Assembly (NCBI RefSeq): GCF_900105805.1
Contig: NZ_LT629788.1
Coordinates: forward strand, 4,882,501 to 4,946,500
Direction: 5' to 3'
DNA length: 64,000 nt
Source of the DNA: Pseudomonas moraviensis
GTDB lineage: Bacteria; Pseudomonadota; Gammaproteobacteria; Pseudomonadales; Pseudomonadaceae
The translations under genes were made by a program, and so were the position numbers. The notes beneath the pieces were generated by a model, which had not been told where the DNA came from, did no database searches, and was given only the letters and a program-made list of their open reading frames with translations. Of this stretch, positions 1-9,238 are shown one piece after another (position 1 is the first letter of the stretch; every line of letters begins with the position of its first letter).

Positions 1-473
1 TCCAGCATCACCTTGACGCTGCCGATCAGATCATTGATCGACGGCTCTTCACCCAGGTGGCTGATAGCTGCAACGACGTTACCGCCGAAGTTGCGGAAAA
101 AGGCCGCACCCTTGCTACCGACTACACACAGATCAATCTCGACGCCGTTTTCGCGGTTTACCGCCATGTCCTTGACCAGGGCCTTGAACAGGTTGGTGTT
201 CAAGCCGCCGCACAGACCACGGTCACTGCTCACGACGACATAACCGACGCGCTTGATTTGGCGGTCGATCATGAACGGGTGGCGGTATTCCGGGTTGGCG
301 TTGGCCAGATGCCCAATTACCTGGCGGATACGCTCCGCATAAGGACGGCTAGCAGCCATGCGCATTTGTGCCTTGCGCATTTTGCTGACCGCCACTTTTT
401 CCATGGCGCTGGTAATCTTTTGCGTGCTTTTGATGCTCGCAATCTTACTGCGAATCTCTTTTGCGCCTGCCAT
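1..473 (-). CDS. atpG: F1Fo ATP synthase gamma subunit (partial)
   Basis: This is the central rotor stalk of F1 that turns inside the alpha3beta3 ring. Only the N-terminal 157 codons are present; the C-terminal part lies beyond the left edge. The protein begins MAGAKEIRSKIASIK followed by STQKITSAMEKVAVSKMRKAQ, the highly conserved N-terminal helix of gamma subunits, and contains the family motif SSDRGLCGGLN. It follows atpA by about 50 bp on the same strand, in the standard atpIBEFHAG(DC) order; atpD and atpC are expected just outside the window. Identification is secure; only the truncation by the window limits the call. Confidence 0.97.
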   Translation of the reverse strand, partial: MAGAKEIRSKIASIKSTQKITSAMEKVAVSKMRKAQMRMAASRPYAERIRQVIGHLANANPEYRHPFMIDRQIKRVGYVVVSSDRGLCGGLNTNLFKALVKDMAVNRENGVEIDLCVVGSKGAAFFRNFGGNVVAAISHLGEEPSINDLIGSVKVML

Positions 474-523
474 GTAACACCTATCAGGTTAGCAAGCGGG
501 AGCCTCGCGGCTCCCGCTGCGGC

Positions 524-2068
524 TTACCAGGTTTGGGTGGCCTTGAACTTCTCGATACCGGCTTTCATGCCAGCGTCGATTTCGTCATTGAAGTCACCTT
601 TAACGTTGATCTTGGCCATCAAATCGGCGTGATCGCGGTTGAAGAAAGCGATCAGCGCTTGTTCGAAGCTGCCGACCTTGGCGATTTCAATGTCAGTCAG
701 GAACCCACGCTCAGCGGCATACAGCGACAGCGCCATGTCAGCGATCGACATTGGTGCGTATTGCTTCTGCTTCATCAGCTCGGTAACGCGCTGACCATGC
801 TCAAGTTGCTTGCGGGTCGCTTCGTCCAGGTCAGAAGCGAACTGGGCGAATGCCGCCAGTTCACGGTACTGAGCCAGAGCGGTACGGATACCACCGGAGA
901 GCTTCTTGATGATCTTGGTCTGAGCGGCACCACCCACACGGGATACCGAAACACCGGCGTTCACTGCAGGGCGGATGCCCGAGTTGAACATGGCCGATTC
1001 CAGGAAGATCTGACCGTCGGTGATGGAAATCACGTTGGTCGGAACGAACGCGGAAACGTCGCCAGCCTGGGTTTCGATGATCGGCAGTGCGGTCAGGGAA
1101 CCGGTTTTGCCGGTCACTGCGCCGTTGGTGAACTTCTCTACGTATTCTTCCGAAACGCGGGATGCGCGCTCCAGCAGACGGGAGTGGAGATAGAACACGT
1201 CGCCTGGGTAAGCTTCACGGCCTGGTGGACGGCGCAGCAGCAGGGAAATCTGGCGGTAAGCCACTGCTTGCTTGGACAGATCGTCATAAACGATCAGCGC
1301 GTCTTCACCGCGGTCGCGGAAGAATTCACCCATGGTGCAACCGGAGTACGGTGCCAGGAATTGCAGCGCAGGAGATTCCGAAGCACTGGCAGCCACGATG
1401 ATCGTGTTGGCCAGTGCGCCGTTTTCTTCCAGCTTGCGAACCACGTTGGCGATGGTCGATTGCTTCTGACCGATGGCTACGTAGACGCAGAAAATGCCGC
1501 TGTCTTTCTGGTTGATGATCGCGTCGATCGCCAGAGCGGTCTTACCGATCTGACGGTCACCGATGATCAGCTCACGCTGGCCACGGCCGACAGGGATCAT
1601 GGCATCGACTGCCTTGTAGCCAGTCTGTACAGGCTGGTCTACCGACTTACGCCAGATCACGCCTGGAGCAACTTTCTCGACCGCGTCGGTCTCGGTGTTG
1701 CCCAGTGGACCTTTGCCGTCAACAGGGTTACCCAGAGCATCGACTACGCGGCCCAGCAATTCCTTACCAACAGGAACTTCGAGGATGCGGCCGGTGCACT
1801 TGGCGCTCATGCCTTCAGCCAGCGACTGGTAGGAGCCCAATACCACGGCACCTACGGAGTCCTGCTCCAAGTTGAGGGCCATACCGTAGACGCCGCCCGG
1901 AAACTCGATCATCTCGCCGTACATGACGTCGGCCAGACCGTGAATCCGCACGATGCCGTCAGATACGCTGACGACAGTGCCTTCGTTACGGGCTTGGGAG
2001 GTCACATCGAGCTTGTCGATGCGGCCCTTGATAATTTCACTTATTTCGGAAGGATTGAGTTGCTGCAT
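524..2068 (-). CDS. atpA: F1Fo ATP synthase alpha subunit
   Basis: Non-catalytic nucleotide-binding subunit of the F1 head, cytoplasmic face of the inner membrane. The protein is 514 residues, the usual length. The Walker A loop GDRQIGKT lies at residues 170-177, followed by the DDLSKQAVAYRQISLLLRRP segment with the conserved adenine-binding and arginine-finger region. The start MQQLNPSEISEIIK matches the family start. It lies 21 bp downstream of atpH and is followed by atpG, all on the minus strand, so it is part of one ATP synthase operon. Confidence 0.99.
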   Translation of the reverse strand: MQQLNPSEISEIIKGRIDKLDVTSQARNEGTVVSVSDGIVRIHGLADVMYGEMIEFPGGVYGMALNLEQDSVGAVVLGSYQSLAEGMSAKCTGRILEVPVGKELLGRVVDALGNPVDGKGPLGNTETDAVEKVAPGVIWRKSVDQPVQTGYKAVDAMIPVGRGQRELIIGDRQIGKTALAIDAIINQKDSGIFCVYVAIGQKQSTIANVVRKLEENGALANTIIVAASASESPALQFLAPYSGCTMGEFFRDRGEDALIVYDDLSKQAVAYRQISLLLRRPPGREAYPGDVFYLHSRLLERASRVSEEYVEKFTNGAVTGKTGSLTALPIIETQAGDVSAFVPTNVISITDGQIFLESAMFNSGIRPAVNAGVSVSRVGGAAQTKIIKKLSGGIRTALAQYRELAAFAQFASDLDEATRKQLEHGQRVTELMKQKQYAPMSIADMALSLYAAERGFLTDIEIAKVGSFEQALIAFFNRDHADLMAKINVKGDFNDEIDAGMKAGIEKFKATQTW

Positions 2069-2089
2069 TGCTCTGCTGCCCCTTCAAAC

Positions 2090-2626
2090 TCAAGATTTCA
2101 ATGCTTCGGCAAGTTTCGCGATTTTGCCGCGAATCGAGCCATCGATAACCAGGTCGCCGGCGCGGATCACGACACCACCAATCAAGGCAGCGTCCTCCGC
2201 AACTTGCAGGCGCACTTCCCGGTTGAGTCGTGCACTGAGAACCTTGGCGAGTTTGTCTTGCTGTTCTTGGTTCAATGCAAATGCACTGGTTACTTCAACG
2301 TCTACCGATTTCTCTTGTTCGGCCTTGTACAGGTCGAACAGAGCGGCGATCTCCGGCAGAAGCAGGAGACGGTCGTTCTCGGCAACGACGTTGATGAAAT
2401 TGCGTGCCTTTTCATCAAACTTGTCGCCGCACACGTCAATGAACGTGGCGGCCTTTTCTGCGCTCGTCAGTCGCGGGGCCTTGAGCACGCGCTGCAGGGT
2501 GTCGTCTTGCGACACCGCTGCTGCCAGGCCGAGCATGGCTGACCAATTGGCCAGTTGCTGGTGGGCCTGAGCGTGCTCGAAGGCCGCCTTAGCGTAAGGT
2601 CGGGCCAACGTGGTCAGTTCTGCCAT
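2090..2626 (-). CDS. atpH: F1Fo ATP synthase delta subunit
   Basis: Peripheral-stalk subunit that fixes the F1 head to the b-subunit dimer. The 178-residue protein starts MAELTTLARPYAKAAFEHA, the characteristic OSCP/delta N-terminus, and ends with the conserved RAGDLVIDGSIRGKIAKLAE segment, in which the DxSxRGKL-type motif is recognisable. It sits 12 bp downstream of atpF and 21 bp upstream of atpA, in the standard operon position. Length and both terminal motifs agree with the family, so there is little doubt. Confidence 0.98.
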   Translation of the reverse strand: MAELTTLARPYAKAAFEHAQAHQQLANWSAMLGLAAAVSQDDTLQRVLKAPRLTSAEKAATFIDVCGDKFDEKARNFINVVAENDRLLLLPEIAALFDLYKAEQEKSVDVEVTSAFALNQEQQDKLAKVLSARLNREVRLQVAEDAALIGGVVIRAGDLVIDGSIRGKIAKLAEALKS

Positions 2627-2638
2627 GATCGCCCTCGC

Positions 2639-3109
2639 TTAGATTTCAGCAGCCAGTTGGTTAACCAGCTCTGCGTGCGCGTTTTGATCGATTGTGGCAC
2701 CCAGGATCTTCTCGGCGCCGCCAACAGCCAGCAAGCCCACTTGGGCACGCAGCTTGTCTTTGACGCTGTTCAGTTCCTGTTCGATCTCGGCTTGAGCCTG
2801 AACCTTCACACGGTCAGCGTCGATACGGGCTTTTTCAACAGCCTCTTCGACGATCTGGTTACCGCGTTTCTTGGCTTGCTCGATGATTTCAGCTGCCTGA
2901 GCTTTCGCTTCGCGCAGTTGCTGACCCGCTTTCTCTTGGGCCAACTCCAGGTCGCGAGCTGCACGGCTGGCAGCGTCCAGACCATCAGCGATCTTCTTTT
3001 GACGTTCGTGCAGAGCAGCGATGACCGGAGGCCATACATACTTCATGCAGAACAGTACAAAAATCAGGAACGCAACGGACTGGCCAATCAGGGTCGCATT
3101 AATGTTCAC
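2639..3109 (-). CDS. atpF: F1Fo ATP synthase b subunit
   Basis: Membrane-anchored peripheral stalk of the ATP synthase. The 156-residue protein has one N-terminal membrane segment (about residues 5-26, rich in I, L, F and V) followed by a long charged alpha-helical region rich in A, E, K and Q that forms the coiled-coil dimer. Both length and layout are typical for the bacterial b subunit. It lies between atpE and atpH; the 58-bp gap to atpE is normal for this operon. Confidence 0.98.
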   Translation of the reverse strand: MNINATLIGQSVAFLIFVLFCMKYVWPPVIAALHERQKKIADGLDAASRAARDLELAQEKAGQQLREAKAQAAEIIEQAKKRGNQIVEEAVEKARIDADRVKVQAQAEIEQELNSVKDKLRAQVGLLAVGGAEKILGATIDQNAHAELVNQLAAEI

Positions 3110-3167
3110 GCCAACACCTCGCAGTTACGTTGTCCATCACACCAAATTACCCGGAAGATCCGAGTAA

Positions 3168-3425
3168 TCAGCCAGCGATCTGACCAACGAACGGGTTCGC
3201 AAAGGTGAAGAACAGAGCGATACCAACACCGATCATGGTTACGGCGTCGAGCAGACCGGCAACGATGAACATTTTGACTTGCAGCATTGGAACCATTTCT
3301 GGCTGACGCGCTGCGCCTTCCAGGAACTTGCCGCCCAACAGGCCGAAACCAATTGCGGTACCCAGTGCGCCCAGGCCGATCAACAGTGCAACAGCGATAG
3401 CGGTTAGACCAACTACAGTTTCCAT
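3168..3425 (-). CDS. atpE: F1Fo ATP synthase c subunit
   Basis: Proteolipid of the rotating membrane c-ring. The protein is 85 residues with two hydrophobic helices joined by the polar loop containing ARQPEM, the hallmark of c subunits. The second helix ([22 protein letters not shown]) carries the proton-binding acidic residue as Asp in LLDAV. The Gly/Ala-rich first helix ([16 protein letters not shown]) packs the ring. A 133-bp spacer separates it from atpB; this spacer may help to raise translation of this high-copy subunit, which is inference. Confidence 0.98.
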
Positions 3426-3558
3426 CTTTCCTCCCGACTTTTACGTCGTATGGTTTAGGTTTTTTAGATTAAAGCGGTAAAACAAATCGTTTCAGTTGCC
3501 CCGCAAGGAGCTCCCTCCCGTTTGACCGGGAGGAACATCAGACTAGTCGAGACTGGCC

Positions 3559-4428
3559 TTAATGGTTTTCTTCGTGCGCCATCGACAGGTAGACGATGGT
3601 CAGCATCATGAAGATGAACGCCTGCAGGGTGATGATCAGGATGTGGAACACCGCCCACGCCCACTGCAGAACAACGCCCAGGCCGCTGAGCCAGAGCAGG
3701 CCGCTGCCGAACATCACAGCGATCAGAATGAACACCAGCTCGCCGGCATACATGTTGCCGAACAGACGCAGAGCCAGAGAGATCGGCTTGGCGATCAGGG
3801 TGACGAATTCCAGCAGGAAGTTCACCGGAATCAGCAGCGCCTGAACAAAGATGTTCTTGCTGCCGAACGGGTGCAGGGTCAGTTCGCCGATGAAGCCGCC
3901 GATGCCCTTGACCTTGATGCTGTAGAAAATGATCAGTGCGAACACCGAGAACGCCATGCCCAGGGTCGCGTTCGGGTCGGTAGTCGACACGGCGCGGAAC
4001 GGGATGTGGTGGTCGCCGGAGATCAGGATGGCCAACTGAGGAATCCAGTCGACCGGTACCAGGTCGACGGCGTTCATCAGGAACACCCAGACGAAGATGG
4101 TCAGTGCCAGCGGTGCAATCACCGGGCTACGGCCATGGAAGCTGTCTTTCACGCTGCCATCGACGAATTCGACCAATACTTCAACGAAGTTCTGCAAGGC
4201 ACCCGGCTGACCCGACGTCGCTTTCTTTGCCGCCATGCGGAAAAGAAGAACGAAGATCAGACCCAGCGCGACCGACCAGCCGAGGGTATCGACGTGGAAA
4301 GCCCAGAAGCCCATTTCCTTGGCCTCTGCTGCGGTGTGGGCAAAGCCCCAGCCGCCGTTGGGTAGCTGACCGAAAGTCAGGTTCTGCAAGTGGTGCTGGA
4401 TATAGCCCGAAGCGGTTGTTTCTGCCAT
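3559..4428 (-). CDS. atpB: F1Fo ATP synthase a subunit
   Basis: Stator subunit forming the proton half-channels next to the c-ring. It has 289 residues with several hydrophobic segments. The segment AKPISLALRLFGNMYAGEL contains the conserved RLFGNMYAGE motif with the essential Arg that faces the c-ring carboxylate. The start MAETTASGYIQHHLQNL is the Pseudomonas-type N-terminus. It follows atpI by 16 bp, consistent with co-transcription from the promoter upstream of atpI. Confidence 0.98.
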   Translation of the reverse strand: MAETTASGYIQHHLQNLTFGQLPNGGWGFAHTAAEAKEMGFWAFHVDTLGWSVALGLIFVLLFRMAAKKATSGQPGALQNFVEVLVEFVDGSVKDSFHGRSPVIAPLALTIFVWVFLMNAVDLVPVDWIPQLAILISGDHHIPFRAVSTTDPNATLGMAFSVFALIIFYSIKVKGIGGFIGELTLHPFGSKNIFVQALLIPVNFLLEFVTLIAKPISLALRLFGNMYAGELVFILIAVMFGSGLLWLSGLGVVLQWAWAVFHILIITLQAFIFMMLTIVYLSMAHEENH

Positions 4429-4444
4429 GGTTGCCTCAAACGCC

Positions 4445-4852
4445 CTAAGGTCTCGAAAGTCTTGTTCTCATCAGCAGGGGAGCGAACCAGCTGACCGACT
4501 GCGTCAGCACGAACACGCCGAATACTGCGATCGGCGCCAGTGGCTTCACACCTGCAAACACCAGTGCAAACAGCACTGCCGTCAAAATCAGTTTGCCTGC
4601 CTCGCCGGCATAGAAAGACCGGACGATGGACTGGGCTGCTCGGGCGCCGGAAAACCGAAATGCCTTGTGAGCAAAATAAACATTGGGCAGCAAGGCTATC
4701 AGGCCTCCGCAGAGTCCCGAGTATCCGGCAACGACTCCATGCCATTGCCAGAGCGCCAAAGCGGCAATGAGCAAAATGACAAATTGAGCCATCAACACCG
4801 GAAAAACCGCCAGGCGATGGAAAGGCAAGCGGTTTGGCGTGCGGGTTTCCAT
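4445..4852 (-). CDS. atpI: ATP synthase accessory protein I
   Basis: Small four-helix membrane protein that assists assembly of the sodium or proton ATPase c-ring; it is non-essential in known systems. I chose the start METRTPNRLPFHRLAVFPVL (135 residues). An in-frame ATG ten codons upstream gives MAADHWRAIV, which looks like untranslated leader. Hydrophobic stretches run through most of the remaining sequence. It is the first gene of the atp operon, directly downstream of a well-spaced sigma70-type promoter at 4927-4955. Confidence 0.93.
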   Translation of the reverse strand: METRTPNRLPFHRLAVFPVLMAQFVILLIAALALWQWHGVVAGYSGLCGGLIALLPNVYFAHKAFRFSGARAAQSIVRSFYAGEAGKLILTAVLFALVFAGVKPLAPIAVFGVFVLTQSVSWFAPLLMRTRLSRP

Positions 4853-4926
4853 CACAATTGCTCTCCAATGGTCGGCTGCCAAAATTCAATAACTTGGCAT
4901 AATTTGTGCCGACAAAATGCGCGCAG

Positions 4927-4955
4927 AGTATAGGGGCGGTTCTGCCCCTATTCAA
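4927..4955 (-). promoter_or_regulatory. Putative sigma70 promoter of the atp operon, with an inverted repeat in the spacer
   Basis: Read on the minus strand there is TTGAAT (4955-4950), a spacer of exactly 17 bp, then TATACT (4932-4927), 75 bp upstream of the atpI start. The spacer contains AGGGGC-N6-GCCCCT, a perfect inverted repeat lying between the two elements. The same hairpin sits about 50 bp past the parB stop codon on the same strand, so it may also act at the parB 3' end. The promoter call rests on motif match and spacing only. Confidence 0.6.
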
Positions 4956-5000
4956 CTGTCAGGTAGTGATTTCCGACTGCGCGCTACATGAGGAAATGTT

Positions 5001-5873
5001 TCAGCGGATGTGTGCGAGCACACCTTGAAGCTCATCGAGAGAGTTATAACCAATCACCAGTTGGCCTTTGCCCTTCTTGCCGTGGCGAATCTGCACCGCA
5101 GAGCCCAGCCGCTCGGCCAGGCGCTGCTCGAGGCGAGCGATGTCCGGATCGGGTTTTGTTGCTTCCACAGGCTCCGGCTTGCCACTCAACCACTGCCGAA
5201 CCAGTGCCTCGGTTTGGCGCACGGTCAGCCCTCGTGCGACAACATGTCGCGCCCCTTCAACCTGCTGATTGTCCGGCAGACCGAGCAAGGCGCGCGCATG
5301 ACCCATTTCCAGGTCACCGTGCGAGAGCATGGTTTTGATGACTTCGGGCAGTGCAATAAGTCGCAACAGGTTAGCCACAGTCACCCGCGACTTACCCACA
5401 GCCTCGGCGACCTGCTGCTGGGTCAGCTGAAATTCCTGCTGCAAACGCTGCAAAGCCACCGCTTCTTCGATCGGATTGAGGTCTTCGCGCTGGATGTTCT
5501 CAATCAGCGCAATCGCGATGGCGGTTTCATCCGGCACATCGCGGACCATCGCCGGGATCGTCTCCTGCCCGGCCTGCTGACTGGCGCGCCAGCGGCGTTC
5601 ACCGGCGATGATCTCAAAACGACCGCCGCCAATCGGGCGCACCACGATCGGCTGCATCACGCCCTGAGCCTTGATCGATTGCGCCAGCTCTTCCAGTGCC
5701 TGCGGGTCCATGTCGCGGCGCGGCTGATATTTGCCACGCTGCAGCAGGTCCAGCGGCAGATGTTGCAGTTCACGGGTGTCAGCCTGCGCTGCCTGTTCTT
5801 CCAGCGCGCTGACCGTCGGACCACTCAGCAGTGCATCCAGTCCACGTCCGAGACCTCGTTTCTTGACGGCCAT
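5001..5873 (-). CDS. parB: Chromosome-partitioning protein ParB
   Basis: ParB binds parS sites near the origin, spreads as a CTP-dependent clamp and works with ParA to segregate the origin. The 290-residue protein starts MAVKKRGLGRGLDALLSG, the ParA-interacting N-terminus. It has the ParB/Srx CTP-binding motifs (GERRWRASQQAG) and the helix-turn-helix region TQQQVAEAVGKSRVTVANLLRLI. The C-terminal part is the dimerisation domain. It lies 9 bp downstream of parA. An exact parS palindrome lies at 22079-22094 inside recF, so the full ParABS system is in the window. Confidence 0.98.
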   Translation of the reverse strand: MAVKKRGLGRGLDALLSGPTVSALEEQAAQADTRELQHLPLDLLQRGKYQPRRDMDPQALEELAQSIKAQGVMQPIVVRPIGGGRFEIIAGERRWRASQQAGQETIPAMVRDVPDETAIAIALIENIQREDLNPIEEAVALQRLQQEFQLTQQQVAEAVGKSRVTVANLLRLIALPEVIKTMLSHGDLEMGHARALLGLPDNQQVEGARHVVARGLTVRQTEALVRQWLSGKPEPVEATKPDPDIARLEQRLAERLGSAVQIRHGKKGKGQLVIGYNSLDELQGVLAHIR

Positions 5874-5882
5874 GGGGATTCC

Positions 5883-6680
5883 TTAAGTTGGCTGAGCAGC
5901 AGCAATGCGTGAATTTTTGCGCTGACGGCGAACCATCTCGCCCGCCAGAGCCAGATAGGCCAGGGCGCCACGCGATTGCTTGTCGTAAGCCAGCGCCGGC
6001 ATGCCGTAGCTTGGTGCTTCGGCCAGGCGAATGTTGCGCGGGATCACCGTGTCGTACAGCTGATCGCCGAAGTGTTCCTTGAGTTGCGCCGAGACATCGT
6101 TCATCAGGCTCAGGCGCGGGTCATACATGGTCCGCAGCAGGCCTTCGACTTTCAGGTTCGGATTGAGCAGCTCAGCGATGCGCTTGATGTTATCCACAAG
6201 GTCGCTCAAGCCTTCGAGGGCAAAGTATTCGCACTGCATGGGGATAATCACCCCGTCAGCGGCGACCAGAGCGTTGAGCGTGAGCATCGACAGCGACGGC
6301 GGGCAGTCGATCAGGATGTAATCGTAGTTATCGCGGATGGGCGCCAGCGCACTGCGCAGACGGCTTTCCTTCATCTGCATTTCCAGCAATACCACTTCAG
6401 CCGCAGTCAGGTCGCGGTTGGCCGGCAGCAGCTGATAACCGCCGTGCTCGGAAAAGTGCATGGCCTGGCCCAGATCGCATTCACCGATCAGCAGATCGTA
6501 AACCGAGTTTTCCAGGCCATGTTTATCCACACCGCTACCCATGGTGGCGTTGCCCTGTGGATCGAGATCGATCAACAGCACCCGGCGCTTGGTCGCGACC
6601 AGGGATGCTGCGAGGTTGATGCAGGTGGTGGTCTTGCCCACACCACCCTTCTGGTTCGCTATCGCGAATACCTTAGCCAT
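5883..6680 (-). CDS. parA: Chromosome-partitioning ATPase ParA (Soj)
   Basis: Deviant Walker-type ATPase that drives origin segregation with ParB. The start chosen is MAKVFAIANQKGGVGKTTT (265 residues), with the Walker A box KGGVGKTT at residues 11-18; a start six codons upstream (MGTQAR) is possible but atypical. Other conserved elements are LIDLDPQGNAT and the DYILIDCPPSLSMLT Walker B region. It is 18 bp downstream of rsmG and followed by parB, the usual order in Pseudomonas. The gene contains two exact DnaA-box sequences, at 6190-6198 and 6533-6541. Confidence 0.98.
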   Translation of the reverse strand: MAKVFAIANQKGGVGKTTTCINLAASLVATKRRVLLIDLDPQGNATMGSGVDKHGLENSVYDLLIGECDLGQAMHFSEHGGYQLLPANRDLTAAEVVLLEMQMKESRLRSALAPIRDNYDYILIDCPPSLSMLTLNALVAADGVIIPMQCEYFALEGLSDLVDNIKRIAELLNPNLKVEGLLRTMYDPRLSLMNDVSAQLKEHFGDQLYDTVIPRNIRLAEAPSYGMPALAYDKQSRGALAYLALAGEMVRRQRKNSRIAAAQPT

Positions 6681-6698
6681 TCTTGCTTGTGTTCCCAA

Positions 6699-7343
6699 TC
6701 ATGCCGTGCGGCGCAGTATCAGCAGATGGCGTTGGCCTTGGCAACCGGGGACGGCCAGGGCGTGTTCGCTATCGAGTTTGAAATCTGCCGGCAATGCTAC
6801 CAGCTCATCGGCGGGATGAACGCCCTTCATTGCCAGCCAGCGTGTATCGGCATCGCCGAGGTGGCGAGTCCAGTTGGTGAAGTTTTCCATGCTGCTGAAT
6901 GCCCGGGAAATGATTCCGTTGAAAGGCTGTGCAGGCTGGAAAGCTTCGACGCGACTGTGGATAACTTGCAGGTTATCCAGCTTCAGTTCGAGTTTGACCT
7001 GAGTCAGGAAGCGGGTTTTCTTGCCGTTGCTGTCCAGACAGGTCACCTGCGAGTCCGGGTACAGGATGGCCAGCGGAATGCCAGGCATGCCGCCACCGCT
7101 GCCGACGTCGAGCCAGCGACCGTTTTCGATAAACGACATCACGCTGAGACTGTCGAGCAGGTGGCGCGAAACCATTTCGTCCGGATCTCGTACGGCGGTC
7201 AGGTTGTAGGCCTGGTTCCATTTGATCAACAGGGCCAGATAGCCCAGCAGCCGTTCGTGCTGGATTGGGGTGAGATCGACCCCGAGCTCGCGGGCTCCTG
7301 TGGATAACTCTTCGGCGTGTTGCGAAGTGACCTTGGCACTCAA
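6699..7343 (-). CDS. rsmG: 16S rRNA (guanine-527-N7)-methyltransferase
   Basis: RsmG (GidB) methylates N7 of G527 in 16S rRNA; its loss gives low-level streptomycin resistance in several bacteria. The 214-residue protein has the S-adenosylmethionine motif LDVGSGGGMPGIPLAI at about residues 78-93, preceded by the NLTAVRDPDEMVSRHLLDSL segment typical of the family. The start is TTG and its codon overlaps the mnmG stop codon (TTGA), so the two genes are likely translationally coupled. It is followed by parA-parB. Confidence 0.97.
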   Translation of the reverse strand: MSAKVTSQHAEELSTGARELGVDLTPIQHERLLGYLALLIKWNQAYNLTAVRDPDEMVSRHLLDSLSVMSFIENGRWLDVGSGGGMPGIPLAILYPDSQVTCLDSNGKKTRFLTQVKLELKLDNLQVIHSRVEAFQPAQPFNGIISRAFSSMENFTNWTRHLGDADTRWLAMKGVHPADELVALPADFKLDSEHALAVPGCQGQRHLLILRRTA

Positions 7344-9238
7344 GCGCTTTGCTCCAACTGACGGCCCGCGCCGCGTTTTTTCAAATGAATCATCAACAGC
7401 GAGATCGCCGCCGGGGTTACCCCTGGAATCCGCGACGCCTGGCCCAGTGTCTCCGGACGCGTGGCGCCGAGCTTGCTCTGGATCTCCTTGGACAGGCCGG
7501 AGATGTTGGTGTAATCGATATCCACAGGCAATTTCGTGTCTTCACTGGCGCGCAGACGGGCGATTTCGTCCTGTTGACGGTCGATGTAACCGGCGTACTT
7601 GGTCTTGATTTCCACCTGCTCGGCGACCTGTGGATCTTCCGCGCCCTGCCCGGTCACTTCGACCAGACCGGCGTAGTCGATTTCCGGACGGCTCAACAGG
7701 TTGAGCAAATTGTATTCGTGAGTCAGTGGCGTGCCGAATTTCTCGGCAATCGCATCGCCCTGAGGGGTATTCGGACGAACCCAAGTGCTTTTCAGGCGCT
7801 GTTCTTCCAGTTCGATGCTTTCGCGCTTCTTGCAGAAGGCCGCCCAACGCGCGTCATCGACCAGACCGAGCTCGCGACCTTTTTCGGTCAGACGCAGATC
7901 GGCATTGTCCTCGCGCAGAATCAGGCGGTACTCGGCACGAGAAGTGAACATGCGGTACGGCTCTTGGGTACCAAGGGTGATCAGGTCGTCGACCAATACC
8001 CCGATGTACGCTTCATCGCGGCGTGGGCACCAGGCTTCTTTGCCCTTGGCGCGCAGCGCAGCGTTGGCCCCGGCGAGCAGACCTTGAGCGCCGGCTTCTT
8101 CGTAACCGGTGGTGCCGTTGATCTGCCCGGCGAAGAACAGACCGCCGATGACTTTGGTTTCCAGGCTGTACTTCAGATCGCGCGGATCGAAGTAGTCGTA
8201 CTCGATCGCATAACCCGGACGCACGATGTGCGCGTTCTCCATGCCGCGGATCGATTGCACGATCTGCAATTGCACGTCGAAAGGCAGGCTTGTGGATATC
8301 CCGTTCGGATACAGCTCATGGGTGGTCAGACCTTCCGGTTCGATGAACACCTGATGGCTTTCCTTGTCGGCAAAGCGGTGGATCTTGTCTTCGATCGACG
8401 GGCAATAGCGCGGGCCGACGCCTTCGATTTCACCGGCAGCGGAATACATCGGCGAACGATCAAGGTTCGCCGCGATGATTTCGTGGGTGCGGGCATTGGT
8501 GTGAGTGATCCAGCAACTGACTTGCCGTGGATGCTGTTCCTTGTTGCCCATGAACGACATCACTGGAATCGGTGTATCACCTGGTTGCTCGGTCATAACC
8601 GAGAAATCCACAGACTTGCCATCGATACGCGGCGGTGTGCCGGTTTTCAGGCGACCGACACGCAGTGGCAGTTCACGCAAACGATGAGCCAGCGCGATTG
8701 ACGGCGGATCACCGGCGCGACCGCCGGAAAAATTCTGCAAACCAATGTGGATAAGTCCGCCGAGGAACGTACCGGTGGTCAACACCACGGAATCGGCGAA
8801 GAAACGCAGACCCATTTGCGTGACAACACCGCGGACTTGTTCCTGCTCGACGATCAAGTCATCAGCAGCTTGTTGGAATATCCACAGGTTCGGCTGGTTT
8901 TCCAGGATTTCACGGACAGCTGCCTTGTACAGAATCCGGTCGGCTTGCGCACGGGTCGCCCGTACCGCCGGGCCTTTACGACTGTTCAACACACGGAACT
9001 GGATGCCGCCCAAATCTGTGGCCGTAGCCATCGCGCCGCCGAGGGCATCGATTTCCTTGACCAGATGGCTCTTGCCGATGCCACCGATGGCCGGGTTGCA
9101 ACTCATGGCACCGAGGGTTTCCACGTTATGCGTCAGCAACAGGGTTTTTGCCCCCATGCGTGCTGACGCCAGTGCTGCCTCGGTACCGGCATGACCGCCG
9201 CCGATGACGATCACTTCAAAACGGGAAGGGAAATCCAC
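7340..9238 (-). CDS. mnmG: tRNA uridine 5-carboxymethylaminomethyl modification enzyme MnmG
   Basis: FAD enzyme (GidA) that with MnmE installs the cmnm5 group on wobble U34 of certain tRNAs. It has the N-terminal dinucleotide fold VIVIGGGHAGTEAAL, the SCNPAIGGIGKSHLVKEIDA segment and the DPRDLKYSLETKVI region of the family, and is 632 residues long. Two adjacent GTG codons could start it; I prefer the second (MDFPSRF, 9238) because GAGG lies six bases upstream of it. It heads the mnmG-rsmG-parA-parB run. Its partner mnmE is separated from it here by an inserted iron-signalling cluster. Confidence 0.98.
   Translation of the reverse strand: MDFPSRFEVIVIGGGHAGTEAALASARMGAKTLLLTHNVETLGAMSCNPAIGGIGKSHLVKEIDALGGAMATATDLGGIQFRVLNSRKGPAVRATRAQADRILYKAAVREILENQPNLWIFQQAADDLIVEQEQVRGVVTQMGLRFFADSVVLTTGTFLGGLIHIGLQNFSGGRAGDPPSIALAHRLRELPLRVGRLKTGTPPRIDGKSVDFSVMTEQPGDTPIPVMSFMGNKEQHPRQVSCWITHTNARTHEIIAANLDRSPMYSAAGEIEGVGPRYCPSIEDKIHRFADKESHQVFIEPEGLTTHELYPNGISTSLPFDVQLQIVQSIRGMENAHIVRPGYAIEYDYFDPRDLKYSLETKVIGGLFFAGQINGTTGYEEAGAQGLLAGANAALRAKGKEAWCPRRDEAYIGVLVDDLITLGTQEPYRMFTSRAEYRLILREDNADLRLTEKGRELGLVDDARWAAFCKKRESIELEEQRLKSTWVRPNTPQGDAIAEKFGTPLTHEYNLLNLLSRPEIDYAGLVEVTGQGAEDPQVAEQVEIKTKYAGYIDRQQDEIARLRASEDTKLPVDIDYTNISGLSKEIQSKLGATRPETLGQASRIPGVTPAAISLLMIHLKKRGAGRQLEQSA

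Noticed and set aside
461..2542. A very long open frame on the plus strand across atpA and atpH
   Set aside because: It is antisense to highly conserved ATP synthase genes and its translation has no family resemblance; high-GC codon bias creates such shadows throughout the window.
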